Positions 35,341 to 49,400 of a DNA stretch of 64,000 bases are shown here, piece by piece (position 1 is the first letter of the stretch; the number at the start of each line of letters is the position of its first letter). Both the position numbers and the translations under genes were made by a program. This DNA comes from Leptasterias polaris. Taxonomy: Eukaryota; Echinodermata; Asteroidea; Forcipulatida; Asteriidae. A model generated the notes under the pieces. It did not search any database, was not told where the DNA came from, and worked only from the letters and a program-made list of their open reading frames with translations. The DNA lies in NCBI GenBank assembly GCA_037783415.1, contig JAZGTN010000073.1:186001-250000 (forward strand). Reading direction: 5' to 3'.

Positions 35341-35443
35341 TATAGTTTTTATATATTTTTTATATTTAATGCAAAATATAGTTTTTATATATTTTTTATA
35401 TTTAATGCGAAATATAGTTTTTATATATTTTTTATATTTAATG
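35341..35443. repeat. 36-base AT-rich tandem repeat, three copies
   Basis: Units containing TATAGTTTTTATATATTTTT start at 35341, 35377 and 35413. Confidence 0.9.
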
Positions 35444-35592
35444 CGTAAAAAAACAAATAGTACTTGAAATTGTTTATATTTATTTATATATTTAGTCATA
35501 AAATAAAAGTATGAATACAAAAATGGAAAAATTTCAAACACAATTGGCCAAAGTGACTAGTATCAAAAGAAATGCCAATAATATACCAATTA

Positions 35593-35954
35593 GAGGGACA
35601 CAATGCCTCCGGATTGGCAGGTAGCTTTGGGCTATAAAAAGCAGTTGTTATGAAATCAATATGGTTGGAAAGACGTTTTTTAAGTGGAATATAATGATCC
35701 ACACAAATATATCGCGAAATTGTGTGGTTTTCCTTTTACTAACACAGTCCGCCATTATGATTATCCACATTTTTTACTTCACAAAATGGCGGACTGCGTT
35801 GGTTCACGAAGTAAAAGGAAAAGTACACAATTTCGACGAGTATTTGTGCAAATCATTTCATGCTTAACATTTTTCCAACCATATTCATTTTATAACAAAT
35901 GCGTTTTACAGTCTAAAGCGCCCGATCCGAATTAGGCAACATTGTCCCTTTAAA
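35593..35954. mobile_element. Inverted-repeat element, AAGGGACA family (copy B)
   Basis: Same family as 34829-35207, less than 400 bases away; inner GTCCGCCATTATGAT and ACAAAATGGCGGACTG arms are inverted. Confidence 0.85.
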
Positions 35955-36340
35955 GGCAAAGTATGCCTTTGGTTTTTGGAACCGCTCGATTGTTTCAATC
36001 CTGTAAAAATGTTGATATATACAATAAAACTAACCTGTGAAAATTTCATTTCAAAAGGTGGTCGCGTTTTTGAGATACCGCCGAAAATCCGGAGCGAATA
36101 AAATGCAGGAAAAATAATCCCTAATAGGAATACACAATCTGAGAAGCGTTTCTGACAGAAACGTTTCTCAAATTCAAATTTGGGAGCATAAAAACTGATA
36201 TATTTTTACGTAACCACAAAACTTCGCAGTGAAATGTTTCACAAAATTCTGTATACTATCAAAAGCTGCTGTTGGCTTCTAACCAAAAGGTGTTTAATGC
36301 CATTCATGTTAAGAGTGGTTACCAAACATACACCTTTCCT
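35953..36340 (-). mobile_element. 390-base family element (copy 4, inverted)
   Basis: Reverse complement of the family, with AACTAACCTGTGAAAATTTC and GCGTTTTTGAGATA blocks. It directly follows the 35593-35954 element. Confidence 0.8.
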
Positions 36341-36484
36341 TTTAATGTCTACTAATTTATTTGACATGACCAGCAGCTGCAAACTACAAACTAAAATCAG
36401 GTGGCTCTTGCATGCCCCGAGAAAAAGTACGCACAAAACTTGTTCATGAACCAGAAAGTGTCAAGGGGCAGTTACTTTTGGTGT

Positions 36485-36694
36485 TTAACCCTCTTGCTGT
36501 CTGACCATTCAATACCATTCACTGTGGTTTTGAATGATAGATAAGCTATGCCAGCCTTGCAATATGATACCATGAGGGACAGTACACAGTTAGTTCTGTG
36601 CACAGTTGTGCCACCATACACAACTTTGGCAGTTGAATGGTTTCAAATGGTTGGTCAACTCACTTGAAAATGTTGCGAACAGTAGGAGGGTTAA
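36485..36694. mobile_element. TTAA-flanked MITE (copy 1)
   Basis: TTAACCCTCTTGCTGTCTGA at the left and AACAGTAGGAGGGTTAA at the right. TTAA at both ends suggests a piggyBac-type target. Present only in the right copy of the segmental duplication. Confidence 0.88.
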
Positions 36695-37379
36695 GGTGTG
36701 ACCTGTGGGAAGATACACTTCCTGAGTACATCTTTTTACATTGTATAATATTTAAAAAAATATAGAAATAAACTTAGCTAATATTCCAGTGACTCAGAGT
36801 TAAAGTAGTACATAAAAATGGTAACAATGACAGATTTGGGTTTTTTTTGTGCCAAGTGATTTGCTCTTGAAAAACATGGACTTCATTGGGGAGACAAATA
36901 ATTGGATCTTTACTTAACTCAACCAAACCCTGCCGAAAGTACTGTTTCCCTGAGCAGGCACCAATTGCTTCTCTTCAACCACAATGTGACACTCTGTGCC
37001 AAAACCAGGCTACTGCCAAATCTCAAAGCTGGGTCTGTTTGCTCAACACATACATAAGGTGCAAATTACACCGATTTAGGGCCTATACAAGGCAAATAAT
37101 TCCCAACAGAATGTTTTAAGACATCATCCATCACCATTGCTACCTGGCTAACGATACAGTTGTCTTTCCTTTTAATGCCATTTCATTAATTCCGAAAGTC
37201 ACAAATAGTAACTTGAATACAAAAGTTGAATCTTATTATTATATATTTTTTCATCTTCTTGCTGTAAAATTACTAGTTTGCTTTTCCACAAAGTTTATCA
37301 AATAATCATAATCATGATATGTACGTGGTACAGTCCAGTTGTATTAAATGTTGATGGTTCAAATCCTTTGGTTATGGTT

Positions 37380-37479
37380 TTACCAAACTTCACACTTCTT
37401 GGACGGGTTCATGTAGCTGTTTACAGGGCAGTTGAAGGCCTTGGCGAAATCCTTGCTGTTTTGTGTGGCACCAATGGTT
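37380..37479 (-). CDS. Gene 2 last exon and stop
   Basis: 100 bases encoding [12 protein letters not shown] and [13 protein letters not shown], then TAA at 37380-37382. The copy in locus 3 is at 27151-27250. Confidence 0.95.
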
Positions 37480-40400
37480 CTGTCAATAAACAAAAGAACA
37501 ATAGAGCCAGATAGTTTTATAGTAGGTAGAGCACCGGCACATAAACCGGGAGGTCACAGGTTGAAATCCCATTATGGTCAATTTGTCTTTGGCAGCATTC
37601 TCTGTGAACAGTGATCCGCTGGCCAAATGCCAATTTAAACATCTGAGGGCCAGTCAAAATTCTCTGCAAGTGGTCCGGCTGGCGAGTTCAGAGTTGAAAT
37701 AAATCATCCTCCTAATTTATGTGGATATGGACTTGTGACAAAACTTACGGACCAGTGAATAGACTAGCCAACTGGTCCTGCTGGCTAGTCACTGAACAAG
37801 GTTAGGGCAAACCCTGCTTTGGTCACCCCAAAATTAATCAACCAGGAAGTGAAGTCAATTGCTTTTAAAGATGGTGTAGTCATTTGCTTTCAAAGATGGT
37901 GTAGTTATGACATCAAATATCTAACTTGCATTCAAAATAAGCCTGACCTTTGGCCTTTAACCTTTTATAAGCCCCTACAAAAATAACCAGATCTATAATT
38001 GATACCATATACATGTAACTGAGGATACGATTATTACTTTGGTTTAAACAATTTTACGATCTGTGATTAGAACAGTACTGACCGTTTTCACGATGCCAAG
38101 TGCACTTACATGCACCTATTCTGTCCGCCATATTTAGTGCCAAAATGTACATAAAAGAATTGACTGCGAAAATGGTGGAAATGGTAGGCGGAGAGGCATT
38201 TTGCGTCATACAAGGGTTCAATATGGGCTACCACAAACAATTTCAAGGGTTCAATATGGGCTACCACAAACAATTTCAAGGGTTCAATATGGGCTACCAC
38301 AAACAATTTCAAGGGTTCAATATGGGCTACCACAAACAATTTCAAGGAGGTAAGAATTGAATCGGTGATAAACACGCAGGGATACCCACGCAGGGATACC
38401 CACACAGGGATACCCACACAATCTTCTTAGTCTACAGGCAATCTTGGTTGGCAGGGCACAGACTTATTCAGATTTTATTGTATGTACCGTCTTAACTGGG
38501 ACTGGAAGCGTTTGGTCATTTTTTTGTTTTTTAATACAATTAACTCACTATTTTATATGATGAAATAACTTGTTCTTTGACCACATAAATTGTTAAATAC
38601 TACAGTGAAATTTGTAAAAACAGTACCTGTATCTTCCAGGACTATGAGGATCAGATAGTATGCTTGATGAAACTTTTTCGGGACGACTAATACCGCACCA
38701 AACCTTGGGCCAAGAAAATAAAATCTTTGGTTAGTATTACTTACAATGTGTCTGAAAAAAGGTATACATTTCTAACAGGAAGGTATTTGTTTTACTCCAT
38801 TAAAGTTTATTAACTTAAAAGCCTGCACTGGACTACTTTAACTTCATGTCCAGTTTGTAATATTGTGCATCTTCCCGATGACAAACTGAGCATATTAGAG
38901 CGCATATTAGAGCAAGTTCAGACAGGCGCCTGGAGTCGATTCTTCACGTCCAGTTTGAAATATTATGCATTTTCCCGGTGACAAACGGGGCATATTAGAG
39001 CAAGTCCAGACGGGCGCCTGGAGTCGTTCTCATACCTGCCAACATTGAAACCTCAGAAATAGGAACACCAGTATTACGAGTCCACACATAGCGACGCAAG
39101 AAGTGGTGCCAGTAAAGCTTTTTACATGTAGACATACATATGATGTATGTATTTAAAATAATGTACAAAAATCATTGTATCCCGTAGGAAAATCTATATT
39201 GTCGCGAGCAAATGGCTCCCTCCTTTCCCAGAGCTTTTTGATTTTTGTTCATTGCTGTCATTGTCAGAAATAGGAATGGTCTGATTTTTTGCGGCCTGTA
39301 ATCTCAAAAATCTGGACAATTCCAATTCAATCTGAACATTTGGCAAGTATGCAATCTGCAGTCTGGTCAAAAAATGCTTGGGCTACCTTACAATAAACAC
39401 AAATGACTAAACATCATAAACGATGTCATGAAACTAACTAAGTACGAAGGAAAGAGTACTTTGACTGTTCAGGGCTCAATTTCATAGAGTTGCTTAAAAA
39501 ATGTCTGCTAAGCAGAAATGAGCAGGGTACCAGTCATAAATTGTACTTGTTGTATGCTAGTTTTGTTGGTACCCTTATTCTGGTAAGCATAATTTTGTTG
39601 TGCTAAGCTACTTTTTGTGCTTAAGCACCTCTATGACATTGGGCCCTGAGCATTTTCACTTACCTGTGCAAAAGACAAGAAGAACATTTGATCTTCTGTG
39701 AGATCCAGACCAGGAAGAGGAGGTTGTGGAGGTGAATTGTCCTTAAACGCCTTTACAAGGATAGGAAAAAACAAAATAAGGCCATGAGTTTCAGATGAGT
39801 ACATTCATTAAAAGCACCCGAGCAACATCGTTGTGGCGTATCGTGGCTAAGAACATCAGACTCAAGCTCTGGTGTTTCTGATCAACAGAAAGTCGGTTCG
39901 AGTCCCCATCATGACACTTGTGTCCTCGAGCAATATACTTTACCATAGTTGTTTTTTGTCCTTCTGATGGGACATTAGGCTGTTGGCTCCCTGTACTAGG
40001 ATTGGTAGTGCACGTTAAAAGAACCCAGAACACTTATCATGGAAGAGTAGGGGTTAACCCCAGTGTTTCTGGTTCATGTAGAAAGCACCCTTGTTTACAC
40101 TCCATGCCAAAACCACACCCTTTCTGCCCAAACTCAAAATTGGGTTAACTTGCTCACCAAATAGATGATAATAATAATAAACTGCTTTTATATAGCGCCC
40201 TTAACCCCAAAAGGGTCTCTAGGCGCTTTATTACAAGGTTGACAAAATTGAACAATTTAAGAAATACTGAACAATTGAGAATGAGAAATTTCAAACTACA
40301 CCAAATTTGGCCTACAGGGTAAAATATTTCTCTGCATATAAACTTTCTTACGCCATCACATCCACTGATGTTTCGATTTCAATTTCACTTTTTAATTCCT

Positions 40401-43400
40401 TATCATTATTTCCTAGCAAGGGTTGACACATTCATATACCACTCACAGGACATTAAAAAGGGACGAGCTAGTTCGACAACGTGAAAGAATGAACTAACAT
40501 AGGCAAGAACTCCTGGTTCAGGCCGCAGACAACCCAGCATGGAGGATCGACATCAGAATCTTCTGCCCTCAGGTCCCCCCCCCCCCCCCCCCCGACAATG
40601 GCAGTCAACAGAAACGTAGCGTAACATAATAAGGGGTGGGAGGGGGAGGAGATGGAAGTGGATGGAGGGAGTTTTAATGTTTATAGAATTCAACAAAATA
40701 CTGACCTTAAATGACTCCTTCAGGCCACCATTATCGGCAATATTTTCACCCTGAGTTTGTTGACCAATGAGCTGTTGTATTAAGGAAACCCCAAAACATA
40801 ACAATATTATTGTTGATATACATGTGCTTACATGTAAAGCACTGATCTGAGACACATTCAAAGACGCCTGTCAAGATCAAAGAAAAAAATTCTCACCTTT
40901 GAGTTCCTGAGGGATTGTTGTGAGTGGGTGTGGGCTTACACATGCCAACTTACTGGGTACTTTTAACAATGGAACAATGCTACCCAGCAAGGTTTTCTTT
41001 GTTCTAGTGGTACCCCAGAGAGGATTTCTTCAGAAAAGGGAATAATAGAACAACAATGGAAGTACCCCATAGGCCTAACTGCCATATGTAAGGGTGTGTG
41101 CGCTTACACACACCAGGGTACTTTTAACAATGGAACAATGCTACCCAACAAGGTTTTCTTTGTTCTAGTGGTACCCCACAAGAATTTCTTCGGAAAAGGG
41201 AATAATAGAACAACAATGGAAGTACCCCATAACTACCAAACATGTGTGTAAGGGCGCATGGGTGCTTTAACGCTACATACAAAGTTTGGACCTGAGAACA
41301 AAAGAGGTCCTTATGTAGTGACTTGAAACACTATGTGGACTTACACACGTCCACACAGTGTTTTCTACAGTGTTGAAGAAAAGAACAAAGGAATGTCCAC
41401 ACAGTGACTGCAACCCAGAGCTGTGTGTGTGTGGGTAGGTATCCACATTCAAACCGTGGACCTATAACAAAAGGGACAATAGGTCCACGGTTGCTATCAC
41501 AAAGGAAAGCATTGTGGTCCACGGTTGCTATCACAAAGAGTTGAACAAAGGAGGGTCCACGATTGCCGGTATTTACACACGTGGGTGTGTGTGTGTGTGT
41601 GTGTGTCGGACTCGGAGATGTTGAGGTTTATAAACACAAACAAAACCCTTTCAATTATTCCATCAAGATCATAGCGTGCATAATACAGAGAGTTAACACA
41701 GAAAGAGCTTAAGAACTTTACGAAATACACATAAACTAACAGATTCCCTAATGACAGGAGGAAGATTTTTCCAATCACTGGTCCAGCTTCACTGAATGGA
41801 AATCGGAAAGATATCTAGGAGTAGTTTTTTAAAGCATTTTATAAACTGAAAGAGCAAACTTAAAATGAAGCAGTTCTCTAGGTGGTAGCCAATGAAGTTC
41901 CTCAAGTGATAGGGTAATAATGTTCCCTCAAGGGTGTGGAACATATCCAAACAAGCTGCACTGTTTTGTAATCTTTGAGCTCTGTCCAATTTATATGACA
42001 TATAGCACCAAAAAAATGAGGATTGCCCGAGACAATCTGAGAGTTCATGAGGCAAGGAGGGGTGGGCTTTTATCCCCATATATGGAGTATGGGGAACAAA
42101 AGAAGGCAGCCATATGACTTCAGACCTGGGCCCAATTTCATAGAGCTGGTTAAAGGTAAGCAAATTTTTGTGATTAATGTGGCAGAAAAATTTGCTTAAA
42201 CATAAAGAGTATTTCACAGTTTAGCAAGAAAATAAGGGGCCACCATGCGCATTTACAGTGGATTTGCATTGTTGTCATTCATTTTCGTGCAGTAAGCACC
42301 GGAAGAATAGCATGCCTCTTTATGTGCTTACAGTTAGCAGCGCTATGAAACAGAAACTAGTGCAGTAAGCACAGAATCGGCCGTTAAGCAGCTCTATGAA
42401 GTTGGGCCCAGGCCTCTGACACTGTGTAAATAGCCTACCCTCTTGCAAGGAGAGTTTGACTACCCTAGCCACTTGTAACCAGTCAATATTTGAATGCTTA
42501 ATATTTCCACTTACATGTTCACCCGTTTCAGGCATTACGAACCCAGTGTACTGGTCCACAATACACTGCGCTCTTTCCTTGAATTTGCTGATGGAATTGT
42601 TACTCCACCAGGTTTCCAAGTTGCCAACTTTGTCGAATTGTCTACCTGCAGAATGATAACCACAATTCTGAAGCTAAAAAACTTACACCATTTTAAATAA
42701 AGTACCAATGCCACTATGATTAAATAAACTCCACAAGCACCAACCATAGAGCAAGGTCTGTCCTTGCTCTATGCACCAACAAACAAACAAACATGTCAAA
42801 CCCCAAACAAACAAACGAAAAAACAGTCAGAACCATGTTCTCCAAGTGGTGCCAATGTATGATCACAATTAAAGGCACAAGGAAAAGGTGTCACACAATC
42901 AAACCAATTTTAGAGGAAACAAAGACAAATTGACAAGATTGAACCAGCGACCACCAGATTTACTTGTCGGCGCTCTACCAACTGAGCTATCTAGCCCTAT
43001 GATGGTAGTCTCCCTATTTAATCAACATCTTTGTTCGGGGGGCGACTCATGCAACCTTAGATTGCCAGGGATCACTTGTAAATTAGTTTACAATGCGACT
43101 TTTTAACCATAAGGGAAACTGACTGGGTAAATTTAATTCAATACAAAATTAATAATCGTCAAACAAAATGCATATATGAATAATAATTATTTTTTAGAAA
43201 AACTAGAAAGTCATGACTGAAGCATGTTTTCTCAAGAACGATAATAACTTAATATCCTTACCTTCATCATCAAATCCATGAGTGATCTCGTGCCCAATGA
43301 CCACACCCATACCACCGTAGTTGGAATACCTTCATCAAATACAAACACGATGTTAAAATCTATAAATAACACTTGTCATTATGCTTCTGCAAAAACTAAG

Positions 43401-46400
43401 GAACAAACAGGGAAAAGCACTTGGATTTTTTTCAATCAAGTTATATTATTTGGTTTTACCCATACACTTATGTGTGTATAAAGCACTGTATACTCAGCAC
43501 TACTCGGGTGGGATTCGAACCAAGGACAATCGCCATTCTAGAGCAGATGTCTCACCGCTAGACAATACTGGTCTTGTGGTAAGAATGGTAGTATGAATCC
43601 CACTCGAGCAGTATGCATGTGGATTGTTTCACAGAACTCGGGGAAAGTACCGAGTATACAGCGCTTTACACACATCGGTGTAATGTCAAAACCGAACAAT
43701 TTTCTTTATCCCGTATGCAGATTTAACATCTATTAAGTAAATTTAATGTTTAAAAAGATTTCAAGTCTCTAGACTCATATTATTATTGTGTAAACTGCGC
43801 GTGTATTTGATATGGTTTCAGTGCCAACCTAGTCAACATCCAAAACCATCCAATGACGCGCATTTCAGATATATGGGTTCGTACATTTTGGAACGGGGAA
43901 TTTTTAGTTTATACCTAAATATCCATGACATTAAATCAAAACTTTGTTTAACTTGTCCTTTCCACTGAGGGAAAATTCTTGCATGGAATTCACAAAACCA
44001 TTTATTGTTGGCATTCAATGACGTCATGGTTCAAATTTCGCTCTAGAAAAGTACAAAATTAAATGGCATTTTACACCATTTCATTACAGATTTCAGACTT
44101 GTAAATTTTTGTTTACAATTTTGTAAGAAAACGGCGCCCCAGGTTGTACTGTAAACTTTGGTGTGATCCCTGGCTACATGGCGGCAAATGGTTGTATGGC
44201 TTCTGACTGGCATCCCCGAATTAAGATATTGCCAAAGAAACCGCCAAGCAGGGATAGATAGCTCAGTTGGTGGAGCGCGCGGGCACGTTAAACCGGAAGT
44301 GGTAAGTTCAACCCCAGTTCCAATCAAATTTTCTTTGTCAAACCCCAAACAAAAGTAAATTTGACTTGAAAATTCCCTCTTTAAAACAGGAGAAATAGTG
44401 TGAAATCTCTGGAATGTTATTACTGTAAATCTTGTATGAATGGTAAAGCATTCCATTACCATCTGGGTTTAAGAGATTACGGTGACAAGATTTTGTTTTT
44501 TCTCACCATGGCAAGTCATGATGGTAGAATGGAGGTTGCAGGATCCCAGCCGGAAACACTGAAAGTGGTGTGACCAAAAAAAGAAAGACGTTGAAATACA
44601 ATGCATTCAGATGTTACAGATCATCTTCTTCAAATCAGTTGGTTTCGGAGGACACGTTAGCCTTCAAAACTCTTACACAACACACCCAGCTCTGTGTTGC
44701 AGTCACTGTGTGGACATTCCTTTGTTCTACACACACATTCCTCAACACTGTAAATAACACTGTGTGGACATGTGTAGTCTACATAGTGTTTCAAGTCCCT
44801 ACATTATGTCGACCTTTTTGTTCTCAGGTCCACACTTTGTATGTAGCATTAAAACACAATACAGGGCTTATAGGGCGTTTGAGTTCCTGTGCGAGGTGGC
44901 GGTGCATGGTCATGATCAACGGGCCCCGTGTGGTCAGACACTGTAACCTGTTGCTTGTAAATTGCCTCCTGTGACATGGTCTTTAGTAAACGAAATAAAT
45001 TAGCTCACCTATTTTATTTTCGATAGGACTGTAAAATGCATTCACCACTGCTGGGCCAGAACCAAATCTGAGGAAAAACAATAACAAAACCTGACACCTT
45101 TTGATTGTGCGATATAAGCACTTACTGTACCCTGCAGGAAGACAAAAACCACAGGCAAGCAATTTGATAATTGCATCCGGGTACGCGCTGTTATTTGCAG
45201 GATTTTGACCCGCCGCAGTCGTCGTTGTTTTTAACTGGTGGTCTCTCATGATCACCAGGAATGATCGAAGGTCCAACTGTTAAGACATCTGCTCTTCGCC
45301 CTTTGCACGGTCAGCCATTGGCATGTACAGCCTCGAATTGGGAATAGCAGAGAATAGAAGCATTGGGTGCGTTCGATTAGCTTCCCCGCGGGTCGACCCA
45401 GGTCTTCCCCCGGTGCGTTCGAATAGCTTTGACGTCATTCGCGGGGCTCACCCGGGTCAGCCCCAAGTGCCCTGCTTGTGGAGCGGGTCACTTGGGGCTG
45501 CCCCTGGTTCATGACGTCACGGCGAAAAACTTTCTCAATGGCCACCATTTTGTTTGTAATTCAGCGGGACATTTATGAAGTTTGACACACATTTTCGCCA
45601 TTACAACAGCGTTTTTGTGAGCAATAAGTATTTTTTATTCGAAGCCGGGTACCTTTGTATCACTGTGGGGTTGTACAAATTGTTTAATGTTGCAGTTTTA
45701 CCTTGAGAATAATTATTTTACGATGTTTTTGTGAATCCACGGAAAGTATCGGACATACGGCACAAAATGGAAGTAGTTCCGGTCGGCTGTCCCAAGATGC
45801 ATCGGTGTGAATGCTGGGGGAAGTTGGCGTTCGATTAGCTCATGGTTAGGGGCTCACCCAGATGAGCGGACCGGGGTCGACCCGGGGAAGCTAATCGAAC
45901 GCACCCTATATATAACTCTGTATTGTCACTCTGCATTGTCACGGTAATAATAATAATACTTGGTTCTTATATAGCGCTTTATCACACCCCTAGGGGCGTT
46001 TCAAAGCGCTCAGTATTTTTTCCTGCAAGGTATGTGGAGCTACGTTTTGAAGTATGAGACCTTTTTCCTTTGTAGCACCATGTAATGGTTTACAAGGTGC
46101 TGTGGCGCAATATGCTGCCGATCAAACCAGGAACACCGGGGCGAACACCTTCTTTTTACCATAAGTACATTACACAACACACAGGGCCAATGGCTTTAGG
46201 TCCCATCCAAAGGACGCAGCAATAATGGTTAAATGTCTTGCTAAAGGACACAAGTATCAAGACCGGGACTCGAACCCACACCCTGCTGATCAGAAACACC
46301 GGAGCTCGCGTCCGGTGTTCTAGTCCGCTGTGCCACGACACGCCACCAAATGACACTTATGTAATGCCACTTTTATCCGAAAGGTGCAAAGGATGAATGG

Positions 46401-49400
46401 AACAAACTTTTTTAGCCTCCAACACTTACTCGGTGCTGTCAAAAAAAGGGTCTAATACGTCAAACTTAGCTCTTCAAACATATCGTCAAAATAAGAAGTG
46501 CTTTGAGAAGCAGGTAGATAAAGTGAAGCAAGTATTATTATTACAAGCAAATGCTACTTGGGCCTGCAATATATTCAACCATTTTCCTTCCTCCATGATT
46601 CTACAAAGTCAGAAAACTTCCTAAATAGAACTTTTGAGGATTTTGGGAACATTAGTGTAAAAGTTAAGGGATACTTTGGTAATGACCCAAAAAGTTGTTA
46701 TTTTATTTTAACCCGAAACCCTACTTCTTATAAAGATGGCGATGGTAGGAAGCAACCAGCTAAATTAATTCATCTGAAGTTCCCCCATTTAGTAAGAAAT
46801 AAATAACAGTATGTCCAAAAATTTTAAACTCCAAAGATCAACTGCAGGCAACTTTGGACATATCTGTGCTGTCCGTTTGAATGCTGCCCTCAATAGATGG
46901 ATTGCAATAGGGCGTCGTCGACCGCCATCTTTGATGAAACGTGCACGCGTGAAGAGCTATCATTGTCTGAGAGTCGTGCGTAGCGCGTACCCGCGTGCAC
47001 TTTTCCTGTGTTTTTCATCAAAGATGGCGGTCAATGACGCCTATTGCAATCCATCTATACGGCCAGAGATGCGGTTGGTACTCGCTGCCGCCTTGCTAAA
47101 CAGGGATGGATTGAGATGCGGTTGGTACTCGCTGCCACCTTGCTAAACATGGATGGATTTGACCTTCTTGATGAAAATACTGACATGACAGTCTTTTGGC
47201 TGTTTACTCAATAAGTAGGCACTGCATTCAACTGAAAGTTTCAAAGGTTATTTGTTGAACTGTATCTTTCTTGAAAGTTTCGCCAAGAATGACAAAAAAC
47301 AGTTGATGACCATAAGGTGAGAAGGTTAGAATTGATTGCAATCTGGCATAACTGGCATAACCAGGGATGAGAGTCATTGCCGGCAAAAAAGTCTGAAACT
47401 ACATGCTGAATCGAAATTTGTTGCGCAAGGCCTACATGTGTGTTGAAATGATGGCGTTTCTACCTTTTGGTAACCCCTAGGGAGAGTTTGGAATTCAAAG
47501 GGCTTTTAGGAACAGTGTCCTAAGCACTAGTGAAGTAGATTAAAGGGAAGTCCTTCCTTTATGTGACAAAAATGAAAGGTTTTATCTATTCACCAGGCTG
47601 ACAGAAAAGTCTGAATTCACTCAGACAAAAGTCTAATATATATCTCATCCTTGCTTTATAACTGTATCTTTATCTACCTTATCTACTGTGGCATAATTGA
47701 TGCGAGCGGGGAGGTCCATGCTTACCCGTCTTTTTCCACTGGTTTCCGAAGAGATGCAAAATATTTCTTCAAGCCTCTCTTCGAGTACTTCTTGTTGTTC
47801 TCAAAATACTTATCTGCTTCCATGTCTAACACCTAGCAATGAGTAAACAGTTTAAAAGTCACAATTATCTCAATCTAATTTTGCTAAAATAAATATTAAT
47901 AATACGCTGTTCTGACATAGTGCTTTTCACAACCGCTCATTCTTTGAAACTTAAAAAAGGCTAACCCTTTCAGCCCTAGTGCTTTTCACAACCGCTCATT
48001 CTTTGAAACTTAAAAAAGGCTAACCCTTTCAGCCCTAGTGCTTTTCACAACCGCTCATTCTTTGAAACTTAAAAAAGGCTAACCCTTTCAGCCCTGTCAG
48101 GGCGCATGGTGATGATTACACCGAAACAATCGTTCTCTAAAGGGTTAAATAAAAGACATACCTCTTTGTAGTAGTCGTCAAGTGAGGTGTCGTTCAGGAT
48201 CCAGTCTGGATAGCCAATGTTAACCTTCATGGCATCAGCCTAATACACACATTGGAATAAGAAGCCGTTCACAATTATCAGCATTTCGACGAACGTACAA
48301 ACCCAACACTTTTTCAGGACCCCCAACCCACCTGAAAGTGCACAAAATAAACTGAAGAGTTCTTATGCTATTGTGTTTATAAGCACAGAATGCCGTGGTG
48401 CACAGAATGCAGTGGTGCACAGAATGCCGTGGTGCACAGAATGCTGTGGTGCACAGAATGCCGTGGTGCACAGAATGCCGTGGTAAGCAGAGCCATGAAT
48501 ACACAGATCCATTAAGCCACGCCCATTTCTCATTGACCAATCACAACCGCGAAATCTGATCACCATTTGAGCCGTTTGGTGATCTTTGCACTAATGGTGA
48601 TCGGGTTTCGCGGCTGTGATTGGTCAACTCGTAAGGAGGCGGGGCTTAATGGATCGGTCTATTGGGCCAGGCTGAGGGAGAGAAATTCTGGCTATACAGC
48701 CCATAAAACGACTTGAATTCAAGTCTAGTTCTGCTGTTGATTTACATGCATGGGAAGCTGGCTATAGATAGTTCCCGGTAGACGGCATCTTTACGGGCAA
48801 ATCGCATTTTGGCTTGCAGGCGCGTCAAGCGCTCAAATTATTAATGCAGCCGCGTCGTTCACTAACCAATCATGCAGTGAGTTTGGTGAAATGTGCGCGT
48901 GCTGCACGCCGTTCTCACGCGTAACGCGGGACTGTGTGTTCCAAATTGCCCGTAAAGATGGCCGACCTACGTCATATTGCAACCTATCTATATGACGTGC
49001 GATATGATGGTTGGAACTTCTGGAAGTGAGGTACATGTATGCCTGGCACTCAATTCAAATCCGCAAAGATTTGTACAAATCAACGCTCTTACTGTTAGTG
49101 TAGCCATGGACTCCTCTACCACCATGATACAAATTGACAAAAATCAACATTTTAAAGTATCAAGTTATAAACCACAAGGGAAACTGTGACTGGGTAAGTT
49201 TTTAAATGATATGGGGTTGAACAAAGAAAATTGACTGAACGGGAATTTGAACCAACGACCTCTGGTTTAACATGCCGGCGGTCTACCAACTGAGCCATGG
49301 TAAGCAGAGCCATCAATTTAGAAAGCGTACACCCGCCGCAGACTATGCTCCTGACAATGTTGATAACTGTGGACGGCCCTAAAACAACATTTAGAGTTCA

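Larger units (their letters stand above)
32656..37379. other. Interval between locus 3 and gene 2: no gene
   Basis: Holds a palindrome-bearing element (32692-32908), a GGAGCC hairpin (32984-33166), a SINE (33768-34061), two related inverted-repeat elements (34829-35207, 35593-35954), a 36-base tandem repeat, a 390-base family element (35953-36340) and a TTAA element (36485-36694). Open frames around 32900-33560 arise from the GGAGCC hairpin and are not convincing genes. Confidence 0.6.
35200..39810. repeat. Segmental tandem duplication, right copy (partner 25250-29000)
   Basis: Carries the last three exons of gene 2 and its 3' flank. The spacing to the left copy grows from 10.2 to 10.8 kb along the block, in keeping with later insertions. 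Confidence 0.75.

Noticed and set aside
38100..38417. Repeat-coded open frames ([11 protein letters not shown] units)
   Set aside because: A 33-base tandem repeat keeps frames open on both strands by chance; it lies inside an intron.
45118..45160. Sequence on the - strand resembling VFPAG with a GTAAGT after it
   Set aside because: The reading frame is off by one and the true [10 protein letters not shown] exon is at 44507-44558.
46397..46806. Overlapping open frames of 75 and 82 codons in a gene 2 intron
   Set aside because: No recognisable domain, no splice logic, frames overlap each other, and the composition matches the surrounding intron.
47921..48485. CRISPR-like spaced repeats
   Set aside because: The repeats are contiguous, without unique spacers, and the DNA is animal nuclear sequence.
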